Below, piece after piece: positions 52,760-61,514 of a stretch of 64,000 bases of DNA (position 1 is its first letter; each line of letters begins with the position of its first letter). The position numbers and the translations under genes are program-made. Origin of the DNA: Ktedonobacteraceae bacterium (GTDB lineage Bacteria; Chloroflexota; Ktedonobacteria; Ktedonobacterales; Ktedonobacteraceae). Location: contig DASRBN010000033.1 of the NCBI GenBank assembly GCA_035653615.1, forward strand, positions 1-64,000, in the 5' to 3' direction. Under the pieces are notes generated by a model. That model saw only the letters and a list, made by a program, of their open reading frames with translations. It was not told the DNA's origin and searched no databases.

Positions 52760-54253
52760 ATGAAGGACCAGCAGGACCAGCAACCTCAAGATGACTTTGA
52801 GGTCGAAATAACCGATCTAGACGAACAACTCACGGATACCGATGAACCCCGTAGGGGCCGATTGATCGCGCCCACCGCCGATTTATCGGCTTCTGTGCTC
52901 CTACGCCTCTCACAAAAAGCGCAGCTATTGCTTCGTCATCGCAGATATCAATTACTTATCACCACCAGCCTGGCTGTACTCGCAATACTGGTCATTCTTG
53001 CAAACACTACCGGTATACGTGATCTCCTGGCCGGTGGTTCTGTTGTTCCATTAAGCAGCCCGGCGGCATCCGGGCCGCAGAATGACCTCTTCTATTTCCA
53101 GCTCAATCCGCCCTGGGGTCATCTCTCCATCGACGGACACACTGTCACGCACGTACCCACTGCTGTTAATCAGCCAGCTCTGAGTTTATCGCCTGGTCTG
53201 CACAAGCTCCTGTGGCAGGCCGCCCCATTCCGGCCCGTAAGCTGTATCCTGATCGTGCCCGTCATTTCGAACCCTAGCACGTGCAATCATTCCCAGTTTA
53301 CTCCCAACAACAGCAATCAGCTTGTCTCGCTCGTCGAGCTTCGTGTATCGACCGACCTCCTGGCGCCTGTGCAGCGGGCGGCATTGCTAGCGGCAACGCA
53401 AGCCGCGCTGAATCAAGAACAACATAGTCAGATTGTCCTACCCGGCGAGGCCTATGCAGTTCCATCCGAGGTTGCCGATGCCCATCCCAATGGATGCAAG
53501 TTAGTGGAGCAGGCCGTATTATGTTTCACGACCGCGCAACAGCCCCTGCGCGCAACGCTGAGTTTTCAGCTAGACACGGACACTTCCTACAATGCTCCAT
53601 GCTCTGACCCAAACATATGTAGCTTAAATGGCTTCGACTGCCGCTTATTCTGTAGCGTAACTGATCTCCAATGGCCGGATGCGCCGCCCATCGTGTCTGA
53701 TAATTCCGCCTGGGATGCCATTGCCGTTGTCCATTCCACCTGGCACTATACAACGCTCACAGGGCAAACCGTTGCCAGCAATGAGGCAGATAGTTTTGTC
53801 GGTGGCACACAGAATGAACACTTCTTGTCGTTAGCAATCACCTGGGATGGTACAGCATGGCATGCCTCGCTTCTGTCTGCGACATCGCCGACCTTTTTCT
53901 TCGTGCCGGTATGTAATTCCGCGATAGGGGATGCTCAGAACCTGGTCAACGACGTAGCAACGAACAATACGCAGATAGGTCTATCATTGCAGTCTGCCTA
54001 TGGCAGCGATCCTTCTGTAGGCTGCCTGATAGAAGTATCCTGGGAGCGGATTCCATCTGCGACGCCTACCCCTACTTCAACCACGCCCTTACCTCCTGCG
54101 GCCTACCTTTTGCACCGTTTCGGCGTCATGATAGCCGCTAACGCCCAGGCGCATAAACTCTGGCCTTTTCTCCCCGTTGCCGATGCCAATGAGCAGCACG
54201 CCGTTCAGCAATTGATGCCGTTATTAGCGCCAGGAGAAGTGAGCGTGGGATGA
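52760..54253 (+). CDS. membrane-anchored extracellular protein with PEGA-like segment, unrecognised
   Basis: The 497-residue protein has a charged cytoplasmic start (1-70), one transmembrane helix (about 68-86, LLITTSLAVLAILVILA) and a long outside part with eight or more cysteines (CNHSQ, CSDPNICSLNGFDCRLFCS), fitting disulfides. LNPPWGHLSIDGHTVTHVPT ... LSLSPGLHKLLWQ resembles a PEGA domain. A family B repeat is read in frame at residues 31-38 (RRGRLIAP). GGAG precedes the ATG. No function is recognised; the layout is that of a sensor or anchor protein. Confidence 0.8.
   Translation: MKDQQDQQPQDDFEVEITDLDEQLTDTDEPRRGRLIAPTADLSASVLLRLSQKAQLLLRHRRYQLLITTSLAVLAILVILANTTGIRDLLAGGSVVPLSSPAASGPQNDLFYFQLNPPWGHLSIDGHTVTHVPTAVNQPALSLSPGLHKLLWQAAPFRPVSCILIVPVISNPSTCNHSQFTPNNSNQLVSLVELRVSTDLLAPVQRAALLAATQAALNQEQHSQIVLPGEAYAVPSEVADAHPNGCKLVEQAVLCFTTAQQPLRATLSFQLDTDTSYNAPCSDPNICSLNGFDCRLFCSVTDLQWPDAPPIVSDNSAWDAIAVVHSTWHYTTLTGQTVASNEADSFVGGTQNEHFLSLAITWDGTAWHASLLSATSPTFFFVPVCNSAIGDAQNLVNDVATNNTQIGLSLQSAYGSDPSVGCLIEVSWERIPSATPTPTSTTPLPPAAYLLHRFGVMIAANAQAHKLWPFLPVADANEQHAVQQLMPLLAPGEVSVG
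52851..52873 (+). repeat. family B variant inside the hypothetical gene
   Basis: GTAGGGGCC then GATTGATCGCGCCC. The same variant end is found at 61193-61227. Confidence 0.65.
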
Positions 54254-54356
54254 TGAAGTTAAACGGCCGGCCCGGTAAACCGGTAATCCAGGCGACCTCG
54301 CATGTCCTTCTAAGGTTGGGGAAATCACTGGCTTGTTGCACCCCATAATCATGGCA

Positions 54357-55040
54357 TTACCGATTCTGTCGCCTCACCAGAATTGAAGTAATCACCGCGA
54401 CCAGCCCGGCGAAGAATAATGGCAGGCCGGTCTGCGCGCTTTGCGTCGCCAACCAGATGATCACGCCCACAACCTCCAGCAGCAGGCCGCCCACAAACAG
54501 CAGTGTGATTGCCAGTGACGAGCGTTCAAAAGGAACGCGAATCTCCTGCCGGCCAAAGGTTGGTACGCGCTCCGCTTCACCGCGCTGGGGTACCGGGCGA
54601 GGCGCTACCATTTCCTCGAACCCACCCTGTTCAAGCGCCACTTGCGCTGCCGGCGCGAATTGCTCAATCGCCATACGCAGCGCCCCGTACAGGCTCTCTA
54701 TCTGCTTGCGCCGCGAGCGGATATACACACTGCGTCGCCCCCCTCGAATCTGTAATTCTCGAAAGAGCGGCTCAAATGACTTCTGGCGTAAAGAGATGGC
54801 CTGCATAGATGCCAGGGGAATCGCATCCAGAAAAAGCCGCTCGCGCGGAAAAGAGGTGAACACATAGCCAAACAATCGTTGATTGGTAAGAATAATATCG
54901 CACGCTATACTGCGCTGGCCCTGCCCGCCATCCCAGATGCCTGGAATAGTGAGAAGTGGCTCCTCCCCAGCCTGCATCTGTGCCCTCAACCCCTTGAGAC
55001 GCCCGAAAATCCTCTCTGCCGGTTCAAATGTCGTTGCCAT
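54357..55040 (-). CDS. PH/GRAM-like membrane protein, unrecognised
   Basis: The 227-residue protein has a soluble N-terminal part resembling bacterial PH-like domains (ACDIILTNQRLFGYVFTSFP, LDAIPLASMQAI, VYIRSRRKQIESLYGAL) and two C-terminal membrane helices (ITLLFVGGLLLEVVGVIIWL and LFFAGLVAVITSIL). AGAAGGATCA precedes MATTFEPAER; the frame further upstream is family A repeat (EILRFAQNDM). The role is unknown. It lies 92 bases after the GH26-like gene. Confidence 0.8.
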   Translation of the reverse strand: MATTFEPAERIFGRLKGLRAQMQAGEEPLLTIPGIWDGGQGQRSIACDIILTNQRLFGYVFTSFPRERLFLDAIPLASMQAISLRQKSFEPLFRELQIRGGRRSVYIRSRRKQIESLYGALRMAIEQFAPAAQVALEQGGFEEMVAPRPVPQRGEAERVPTFGRQEIRVPFERSSLAITLLFVGGLLLEVVGVIIWLATQSAQTGLPLFFAGLVAVITSILVRRQNR

Positions 55041-55096
55041 TGATCCTTCTCCCTCTCTTTTCAGGGAGATTATAGCACAGAGACATGTTGCAACCA

Positions 55097-55122
55097 TGTC
55101 ATTCTGAGCGAAGCGAAGAATC
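55097..55122 (+). repeat. single family A repeat
   Basis: TCATTCTGAGCGAAGCGAAG with flanks, between the GH26-like stop and the PH-like start. Confidence 0.85.
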
Positions 55123-55132
55123 TCTGCCCAAC

Positions 55133-56554
55133 TCATAATGCCGGAATAGGCGACGCATTCAGATTCGCAAAGCTATTAGATGCATAATAATTCGACTGGA
55201 TGGCAGCGGCGAAAGCGCTCTGCGCCGAAGGCGAGGACTCGATGCGCCAATCCGTCTCCTTATCCTCATTGAACCACACCACCGCGCGAATCAGCGGAAA
55301 CGTGTGCATCAACTGGTTGGAGAAGCCATCCGTAATCCATTGCGCCTTATTCCCATCCTGCTCGGTTGAAGCTGTTTCAGCGATCATCAGAGGTTTAGAA
55401 GTGATGCTAAGGATATCATTATAGGTCTGGCCGAAGACTTGCGCGAACGTCTCCCAGGTGTGCGGGCCGATGTTGCCCCAGTTGTAGCCATCCATCGCTG
55501 TCCAATCGACATATGCATCGCCTGGATAGACTTCGCGCAGCGGGATACTTTGCGAGTAATCGATATTGGGACTCCACACCCACGTTACATTCGTCACGCC
55601 CAGGGAAGTAAAGATATCATGCACGTGTCTCCACGCCTGCACGAATTGTCCCGGCTTATTTCCGTTCACCAGCTCCGACCACGGCATCCAGTTCCCATTC
55701 ATTTCATGCGCAAAACGTAAGAAGTACGGATGCCCCCAGGCTTTCGAGGCCAGCGCCCATTTCGTGATATACGCGTCAAAATTGCCATTGATGATATTTT
55801 GTAAGGCAAATTGCGGCTGATCGGCACCAAATGCCGGATTCCAGGGATCCCAGGTCACCAGTGGAATAGACCCATGATTGCGTATCTCATTCATCCAACT
55901 CGGTTGAAAATATTGATAGCCATTGTTGATGCCCCATTGTTGGTACCACATCAGGATCGAGACCGCTTTCTGGGCATCATGTTCAAAAGCCGTCAAATCG
56001 GAGAGATACTGGTCGGGCAGATGCACCCCATAATAGACAGACGAGGACTGCGGGCCTGGACTCGGTCCAGGATTCGGATTCGGGTTCGGCGTAGGTGGCT
56101 TCCCGCCTGGAGTAGCCGTTGCACGCGCTGTCGCCTGCGCGCTCGGAGTCGCCTCTATACGCGGTATAGAAATCGCTATCGATGTCGCAGTTCCTGTCGC
56201 CATCGGGCTTTGTGAGACCTGTGAATTCGTCAACCTGTTTAACGGGGTTGAAACCGGGTTCCATCTCCCGAATGCAGCGCCGACAAAAGCGAAAAAGAGT
56301 ATAGCCGCCAGCGCTATTCCGCATGCAATGCTCAGCTTGACCTTACGCGTCCTGGCTCGATACCATAACCAGGGGATAGGCCGCGATCTAGACTCTTCCT
56401 GCTGATCTTGCAACTCCACATGCAGCGTTTTCTGATCATCAGCCGCGACGAAAAAGCCACGCAGTCTCTGCGTAGGTTGTTCATCCGGCGCCAGCGCTGA
56501 ATTCCACCCGTGTTGATTGTTGATATCCCATCCATGGGATGGCAGATCGTTCAA
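55133..56554 (-). CDS. GH26-like glycoside hydrolase, membrane-anchored
   Basis: GH26 enzymes mostly hydrolyse beta-mannans. The 473-residue protein has a cytoplasmic N-terminus, one transmembrane helix (about 74-94, LSIACGIALAAILFFAFVGA), a P/N/G linker (PGGKPPTPNPNPNPGPSP) and a TIM barrel. RFAHEMNGNWMPW holds the acid/base glutamate and LMIAETAS the likely nucleophile; WVWSPNID is also family-like. It should face the outside of the cell. The product specificity is not readable. A sugar importer lies nearby, which may take up the products (inference). Confidence 0.88.
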   Translation of the reverse strand: MNDLPSHGWDINNQHGWNSALAPDEQPTQRLRGFFVAADDQKTLHVELQDQQEESRSRPIPWLWYRARTRKVKLSIACGIALAAILFFAFVGAAFGRWNPVSTPLNRLTNSQVSQSPMATGTATSIAISIPRIEATPSAQATARATATPGGKPPTPNPNPNPGPSPGPQSSSVYYGVHLPDQYLSDLTAFEHDAQKAVSILMWYQQWGINNGYQYFQPSWMNEIRNHGSIPLVTWDPWNPAFGADQPQFALQNIINGNFDAYITKWALASKAWGHPYFLRFAHEMNGNWMPWSELVNGNKPGQFVQAWRHVHDIFTSLGVTNVTWVWSPNIDYSQSIPLREVYPGDAYVDWTAMDGYNWGNIGPHTWETFAQVFGQTYNDILSITSKPLMIAETASTEQDGNKAQWITDGFSNQLMHTFPLIRAVVWFNEDKETDWRIESSPSAQSAFAAAIQSNYYASNSFANLNASPIPAL

Positions 56555-56800
56555 ACTGATCCCCCTCTGTCAATGTAGGCGTAGAGTGCGGATTGGTAGA
56601 GAGTCGATTCATTGCACTCATAACGTCGCCCGCTGCTTTGATCCCCCGAAAGATCAAACGCGAAGTGTATGTTCTGGTAACATCACCAGTACTTGCAAAG
56701 ATATTACTGGAAAATTTGAAAAGCCGTTTCACATATATAAGAGCGAACCCTTATGATCGCCCACTTTCATTTCACTTTTCATGTAGAGAGCAGCGAAACG

Positions 56801-56829
56801 ATTGTTACTTGCCTGTGCGTAGACTATAA
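56801..56829 (+). promoter_or_regulatory. DUF202 gene promoter, TTGTTA-17-TATAAT
   Basis: TTGTTA (56801-56806) and perfect TATAAT (56824-56829) 17 bases apart, with a family C repeat in the leader. Confidence 0.75.
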
Positions 56830-56844
56830 TACATGCAGATAATC

Positions 56845-56871
56845 CGTATGGGCAGCGCCTGGTGCCTGTCC
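56845..56871 (+). repeat. family C repeat
   Basis: GTATGGGCAGCGCC then TGGTGCCTGTCCT, within the transcribed leader of the DUF202 gene. Confidence 0.7.
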
Positions 56872-56908
56872 TGGTAGTCCGCAACAGCCAGGCGAGAAGT
56901 ATCGCGAT

Positions 56909-57337
56909 ATGACGCAAAAACAGGAAATCGTCAATACAACTGAAAAGCAGGATACGCTCGTAAAGCATAACGCCCCGAGCAAGCGGGTCAGCGATCATCT
57001 TGCCAACGAGCGCACATTTCTGGCCTGGCTGCGTACCGGCCTGGCGACGATAGCCTTTGGCTTTGTAGTGGAGCGCTTTGGTCTGCTGCTGCGAGAACTC
57101 GGTTTAAAAGGCAACACTGCCTCGGTTATCCCTGCCCATTACTCCTCGATATTCGGCGTGACGCTTACCTTTCTTGGCGTCATCATGATGGTTGTAGCGC
57201 TATTGAATTTTCTACATAATCGCCGCTCCATCGATAAAGAGGATTTCCATCCCCACGTGGGTTTTGCGGTTTTGCTGACCATCATCGCCAGCCTCATAGG
57301 CGTGCTACTGGCCATCTACCTGCTACTAACAGGGTGA
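56909..57337 (+). CDS. DUF202 (YidH-like) membrane protein
   Basis: The 142-residue protein has the family motif DHLANERTFLAWLRTGLATI and three hydrophobic helices. DUF202 proteins are small inner-membrane proteins with no established function. GAGAAG lies about ten bases before the ATG. It is followed by a hairpin (57361-57391: GGAAACCGGCGTT with AACGCTGGCTTCC) that may end the transcript. Confidence 0.9.
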   Translation: MTQKQEIVNTTEKQDTLVKHNAPSKRVSDHLANERTFLAWLRTGLATIAFGFVVERFGLLLRELGLKGNTASVIPAHYSSIFGVTLTFLGVIMMVVALLNFLHNRRSIDKEDFHPHVGFAVLLTIIASLIGVLLAIYLLLTG

Positions 57338-57360
57338 TATATTTTTCTGCAAGAAAAAAG

Positions 57361-57391
57361 GAAACCGGCGTTCATCAAACGCTGGCTTCCT
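57361..57391 (+). terminator. hairpin after the DUF202 gene
   Basis: A 13-base stem with one A-C mismatch and one G-U pair around CATCA, followed by TCTTCT. A weak terminator. Confidence 0.45.
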
Positions 57392-57535
57392 CTTCTACAA
57401 ATCGGGAAATGATATCCCTCTAACTCTTCATGGGCTCACCGGTATAGGGATCAAGGAAAAGTGTGCGGAAGTTGGGGTGGAAGAAATCGAACATGTTGTT
57501 CAGTGTACCGGCAATCGCATCGGTTGAAGCCTCCC

Positions 57536-58021
57536 TTACAGTCTTCTGGCAACCTGCGGCATCAAGACAATGCTATCTCGCTCATAGATTGCTATGCCAT
57601 TCGCATCAATTGTACGCCCGTTGGCCAACTCGAACATAGTCACACGCAAGGCCACAGGTGGGTAGGTTGCCAGCACTATATTGCTGACCGTACTCACTAT
57701 CTTGCCTTTCTCATCCTTCACCTTGAAAGCGAGCAGCTCATGTCCCTTATGTAGCACCGGCAACCGCCCATCATGGGCCGGATTGATTAGCATCTGGTCA
57801 TTAGCAATGGTAATCGCGTCGTGCTCTATCGTACTGATCACATTTGTGGTCAGCGCGCGGTATCCATAGACACCCACATTGACGTAAAGCGCATACACCT
57901 CGTTAGACTCTGGATCAAAATAGAAATCTTCCACCGTTCCGGCTCTTTTTCCCTCGCTCGGAATGGTGACCGCTATACCGCGTAAATCCGTCCATTTGCG
58001 AAAAGAGTTCCTGCCATTCAT
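57536..58021 (-). CDS. PRC-barrel domain protein
   Basis: PRC barrels bind partner proteins or RNA, as in photosynthetic reaction centre H subunits and RimM. The 161-residue protein has two PRC-like halves (RKWTDLRGIAVTIPSEGKRA and DGRLPVLHKGHELLAFKVKD). AAGGAG lies upstream of the ATG. The next 40 codons after its stop stay open in another frame (see findings). Confidence 0.8.
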   Translation of the reverse strand: MNGRNSFRKWTDLRGIAVTIPSEGKRAGTVEDFYFDPESNEVYALYVNVGVYGYRALTTNVISTIEHDAITIANDQMLINPAHDGRLPVLHKGHELLAFKVKDEKGKIVSTVSNIVLATYPPVALRVTMFELANGRTIDANGIAIYERDSIVLMPQVARRL

Positions 58022-58062
58022 AAGCTCACGTACTCCTTGTCAGTAAAAATAAATAGAAGGAA

Positions 58063-58102
58063 AGACCCATTCATCAGTATACAATACCTGGTGAATGGGT
58101 CT
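58063..58102 (-). terminator. terminator-like hairpin of the small membrane protein gene
   Basis: AGACCCATTCA (58063-58073) pairs with TGAATGGGTCT (58092-58102). On the minus strand a TTTCC stretch follows. It lies 18 bases after the stop at 58120. Confidence 0.65.
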
Positions 58103-58119
58103 CCACGGCAATCACAAGC

Positions 58120-58359
58120 CTATTGCCTCCGAGAACCGAGCAGTTTGTGGAACAGGCCAAAGAGAAGGAAAGTTGGAGGCCATTGTCCCACGAAAATGCT
58201 CCAGTCTCGCTGGCGTGCCAGGAAAAGCGCCGCTGAGGCAATGATAGATCCTACTGCCGCCCAATACCAGAATGCTACGGGAACCTGGTCTGTAATACGG
58301 AAGTATTGATCTTGCACGTCTTGCGGGCTGCTGATGGTCGAGCCGATTTTGGTAGCCAT
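58120..58359 (-). CDS. small two-helix membrane protein, unrecognised
   Basis: A 79-residue protein starting MATKIGSTISSPQDVQDQYF, with two hydrophobic stretches (AFWYWAAVGSIIASAALFLA and FVGQWPPTFLLFGLFHKL). AAAGGAAA precedes the ATG; 30 further upstream codons are not preferred. It has its own terminator. No domain is recognised; similar small proteins are seen in Chloroflexota and Actinobacteria as far as I can recall. Confidence 0.7.
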   Translation of the reverse strand: MATKIGSTISSPQDVQDQYFRITDQVPVAFWYWAAVGSIIASAALFLARQRDWSIFVGQWPPTFLLFGLFHKLLGSRRQ

Positions 58360-58547
58360 AAAAATGGTTTCCTTTCTATTGCTTATCTGAACACACGAAG
58401 CGCCGGCTTTGTTTTGTGCATATACGTTAGAAAGACGTTCGCGTAGCATAGAATGGGTATACTATGTGATCGTCTTTCCCGCGCATGCACAGTCAGTATA
58501 CGTGCGGTCGTAGCAAACCGTGTCAATAGGAAACCATGATCGCGCCG

Positions 58548-59975
58548 CTACCTCGTTCGTGCCAGCGCCTGCTTCGGCGGAATGTGAATCGGGCGACCCT
58601 CTGCCGCCAGTACCGCTTCACGCAGGCCCTCGGACAGCGTCGGATGCGGATGAATGGTCTCGATGATTTCATCGGCAGTCAGCTCCCCGCGCATCGCCAC
58701 CGAATACTCGCTGATCAAATTGGTGGCGTCAGGGCCGATGATGTGCGCGCCCAGAATTTCATCATATTTCCCCAGGATAACCTTGGTAAATCCATCTGTT
58801 TCATTCATCGAAACCGCCTTGCCGTTTGCGCTCCACGGGAAGCGTTCAACGCGCACCTCGGAGTTTTTCTCGCGCGCCTGCGCCTCCGTCAGTCCAACGA
58901 AGGCGATTTCAGGGAAGGTGTAGATGGGATTGGGAACCACGTCGTAATTCATTTTGGCCGCGTGTCCCATCGCATTATCCGCTGCGACCTCGCCCTCCAT
59001 CGAGGCCACGTGCGCCAGCCCTGCCCCATGCACCAGGTCGCCAATGGCGTAGATGCCAGGAAGGTTGGTTTCCATCTTTTCATTCACGCGCACCCGTCCG
59101 CGGTCGTTATCAAGCCCTTGTTCCATCAGGCGATCCAGGCCCCAGGTATTTGCCCGCCGGCTCACGGCCATCAGCACGTATTCGCCGCTAAAGTTCTGCT
59201 GTCCCTTCTCAGTGGCGGCATTCACTTTTTTCATCTCGCCGTCATCCTCGACGGATTCGACCCGCGCATTCGTAGCGATAGTGATACCACGACGGTTAAA
59301 GATGCGCACAAGTAGCTTGCGTATCTCCTCATCAACGGGCGCAAGGATGTTGGGCAGCATCTCTACAATCGTCACCTTCGACCCCAACGCGTTGAACATA
59401 CAGGCCAACTCGACGCCGATCACGCCGCCGCCAACACAGATAACACTCTCAGGCGTCTTGGGCAGATTCCAGCAAGTATCGCTATTGATCACATTGCGTC
59501 CATCGATACCAGGAAATGGCGGCATCAGCGGCACCGAACCGTTCGCCAGGATGATTTTGTCGGCGCTGAATTGCTGCTGCGAGCCATCGTTCATCGCCAC
59601 CGTCACCGTGCGCGAGGCATCAACCGTTCCCAATCCCTCGAAAACATCAACATTATTGCCTTTCATCAGCACGCCGACGCCGTTGGTCATGCGTTTGACC
59701 ACCTTGTCTTTGAAAGCGACTCCCTGGCGCATATCATAGGTAGGTGGCTGTGGCAGATTGATGCCCAGCTCGCCCAACGATTCCATCGAATGCAGCACTT
59801 CGGCAATGTGCAGCATGGCCTTAGAGGGAATACAACCAACATTAAGGCAGGTTCCCCCCAGGTATTGCTTCTCGACGATAGCTGTTTTTGCGCCAAGTTG
59901 CGCCGCCCGGATCGCCGCCACATAGCCGCCCGGACCCGCGCCAATTATCGCGATATCATAATGTGTACTGGCCAT
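58548..59975 (-). CDS. lpdA: dihydrolipoyl dehydrogenase
   Basis: The flavin E3 component of 2-oxoacid dehydrogenase complexes and the glycine cleavage system. The 475-residue protein has IGAGPGGYVAAIRAAQLGAK (FAD), the redox disulfide GGTCLNVGCIPSK, CVGGGVIGVELACMF (NAD), GIYAIGDLVHG, and the active-site HPHPTLSE. GAGGG ten bases before MASTHYD picks the start. No E1 or E2 genes are in the window. Confidence 0.95.
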   Translation of the reverse strand: MASTHYDIAIIGAGPGGYVAAIRAAQLGAKTAIVEKQYLGGTCLNVGCIPSKAMLHIAEVLHSMESLGELGINLPQPPTYDMRQGVAFKDKVVKRMTNGVGVLMKGNNVDVFEGLGTVDASRTVTVAMNDGSQQQFSADKIILANGSVPLMPPFPGIDGRNVINSDTCWNLPKTPESVICVGGGVIGVELACMFNALGSKVTIVEMLPNILAPVDEEIRKLLVRIFNRRGITIATNARVESVEDDGEMKKVNAATEKGQQNFSGEYVLMAVSRRANTWGLDRLMEQGLDNDRGRVRVNEKMETNLPGIYAIGDLVHGAGLAHVASMEGEVAADNAMGHAAKMNYDVVPNPIYTFPEIAFVGLTEAQAREKNSEVRVERFPWSANGKAVSMNETDGFTKVILGKYDEILGAHIIGPDATNLISEYSVAMRGELTADEIIETIHPHPTLSEGLREAVLAAEGRPIHIPPKQALARTR

Positions 59976-60029
59976 ATGAAAATTACCCTCTCCTTTCATC
60001 CTGCCTGACGGCGAAGCCGTAGCCGCGAT

Positions 60030-61094
60030 CTAACAGCGTTGGCAGGATGGATTAATACCACCAATTTCAAAATATACCTTCAGAGCTTCCCGCTCGCGCA
60101 TCAACCTGACACCTTCGGCGAACTGCTCCAATGGCAACCGGTGGCTGATAAGACTGTCTACCCGTACTTTCCGGCTCGCCAGCAGGTCGAGTGCGATGCG
60201 CAGTTCTTCCGGTGATGAAGAATAGGTACTCGTGATAGTGACTTCCTGCAAATACAGGTGTTCCAGGTCAACCGGAACCGCTCCTGCATGCGCGGCAAAA
60301 ATGTTGAGAGTGCCGCCCCTGCGCGCTGCCGCCAGTGCCTGCATGAATGGACGCTGGCCTGGCGCCGCGAGGATGATCGCATCCGCGCCGCGCCCATCCG
60401 TATATGCATCTATTGCTGACCGTAAGCCTTGCTCTTCAGGTGACGCCAGGAAAGCATCATCTGCGCCAAGATCACGGGCCAATCGCAAGCGTTCAGGCAA
60501 AAGATCGACGCCATAGACTCGCACCGGCCGGTCGTTCGCTGCGCTGATGGCTTTCACGGCTTGCAGCATCAGCAGTCCAACGGAGCCAAGTCCCATCACA
60601 ACCACACTATCACCCTCCACCAGCGGTGTGCGCCTCACTGCTCGCACGCAGCATGCCAGCGGTTCGACAAACGAGCCTTCTTCCGCACTGAGCGAATCCG
60701 GCAGTAGCAAGGTTGTATGCCGCACATGCCGGGCCGGGACTCGGATATACTCAGCAAACCCACACGGATCGATATTCGATGCTTTAAATGCCGCGCACAT
60801 TGAGTAGTTGCCATGCCGGCAATAATGGCATTCGCCGCAAGGAACATGATGCGCAACGATCACACGCTGCCCAACCGAAAAATTGGAAACCGCCTTGCCG
60901 CATTCGACAATTGTACCCGTCAGCTCGTGGCCGAGTATAACCGGCGGCGCTGCCTGTTTCACGATCTTCAGAATGTCGGACCCGCACAGGCCGCAGCCAT
61001 GTACCCGCACAAGCAATTCTGTATCCGCTATCGTTGGAACCGGCCTGTTTTCTACGCGAATATCGTCATAAGCGTGGTAAATGACTGCTCTCAC
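60030..61094 (-). CDS. zinc-dependent alcohol dehydrogenase (sorbitol/threonine dehydrogenase-like)
   Basis: A medium-chain dehydrogenase of 354 residues. Catalytic zinc ligands lie in GCGLCGSDIL and GHELTG; structural zinc cysteines in CGECHYCRHGNYSMC; the cofactor fold is VVMGLGSVGLLMLQAVKA. The start is GTG. The substrate, most likely a polyol or secondary alcohol, cannot be fixed. It ends 54 bases before lpdA starts on the same strand. Confidence 0.9.
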   Translation of the reverse strand: MRAVIYHAYDDIRVENRPVPTIADTELLVRVHGCGLCGSDILKIVKQAAPPVILGHELTGTIVECGKAVSNFSVGQRVIVAHHVPCGECHYCRHGNYSMCAAFKASNIDPCGFAEYIRVPARHVRHTTLLLPDSLSAEEGSFVEPLACCVRAVRRTPLVEGDSVVVMGLGSVGLLMLQAVKAISAANDRPVRVYGVDLLPERLRLARDLGADDAFLASPEEQGLRSAIDAYTDGRGADAIILAAPGQRPFMQALAAARRGGTLNIFAAHAGAVPVDLEHLYLQEVTITSTYSSSPEELRIALDLLASRKVRVDSLISHRLPLEQFAEGVRLMREREALKVYFEIGGINPSCQRC

Positions 61095-61514
61095 GAGATG
61101 TACTCTAGACTTTCACCTGTTATCATGATTGCAGTCAGTATAGCACGTTTCTGGGCGCGGCTGCCACGCTTTGAGTAGAAGGGCCTGCATTCTGTAGGGG
61201 AATGTAGAGGCTAGATTGATCGCGCCCAGAGAGAGTAGTGCAGTACGATAACCCTTTCGGACTAATTTTCCAAAAAAAAGTGAGGAAAACGTAACTCTAT
61301 CCGTATCTATAAGTGTAGAGGTTAGCGCAACCGGCTATTCCAGAACTTGCAGGCGTAGCAGGGGCAACAATCTTGTAATAGTATCTAAAACTATCTATGT
61401 CTATACCTGTTGAACATCCGGCACGGTGTTTGGGGGTGCCCGGTGTATAGATGGCAGTGGGAAGGATAGGATCAATCGTGTGTTTCATCTAACGATCAAA
61501 TAGGAGTATGTTAA
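61095..61514 (+). other. upstream region of the small peptide gene
   Basis: No convincing gene. It has a family B variant (61193-61227) and a weak promoter candidate TTGTAA-17-TATGTC (61373-61401). A 63-codon frame on the minus strand (61297-61488) has no ribosome-binding site. Confidence 0.5.
61193..61227 (+). repeat. family B variant
   Basis: GTAGGGGAATG then GATTGATCGCGCCC; the same variant end as in the gene at 52.8 kb. Confidence 0.55.

Larger units (their letters stand above)
56555..56908. other. divergent region of the GH26-like and DUF202 genes
   Basis: No supported gene. It contains the DUF202 promoter, a family C copy and a degenerate family B piece (GCGAACCCTTATGATCGCCC at about 56743). 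Confidence 0.6.

Noticed and set aside
61297-61488. 63-codon minus-strand frame ending APATPASSGIAGCANLYTYRYG
   Set aside because: A Ser/Thr/Cys-rich end looks like a peptide core, but there is no ribosome-binding site and no conserved leader, and it lies in the upstream region of the plus-strand peptide gene.
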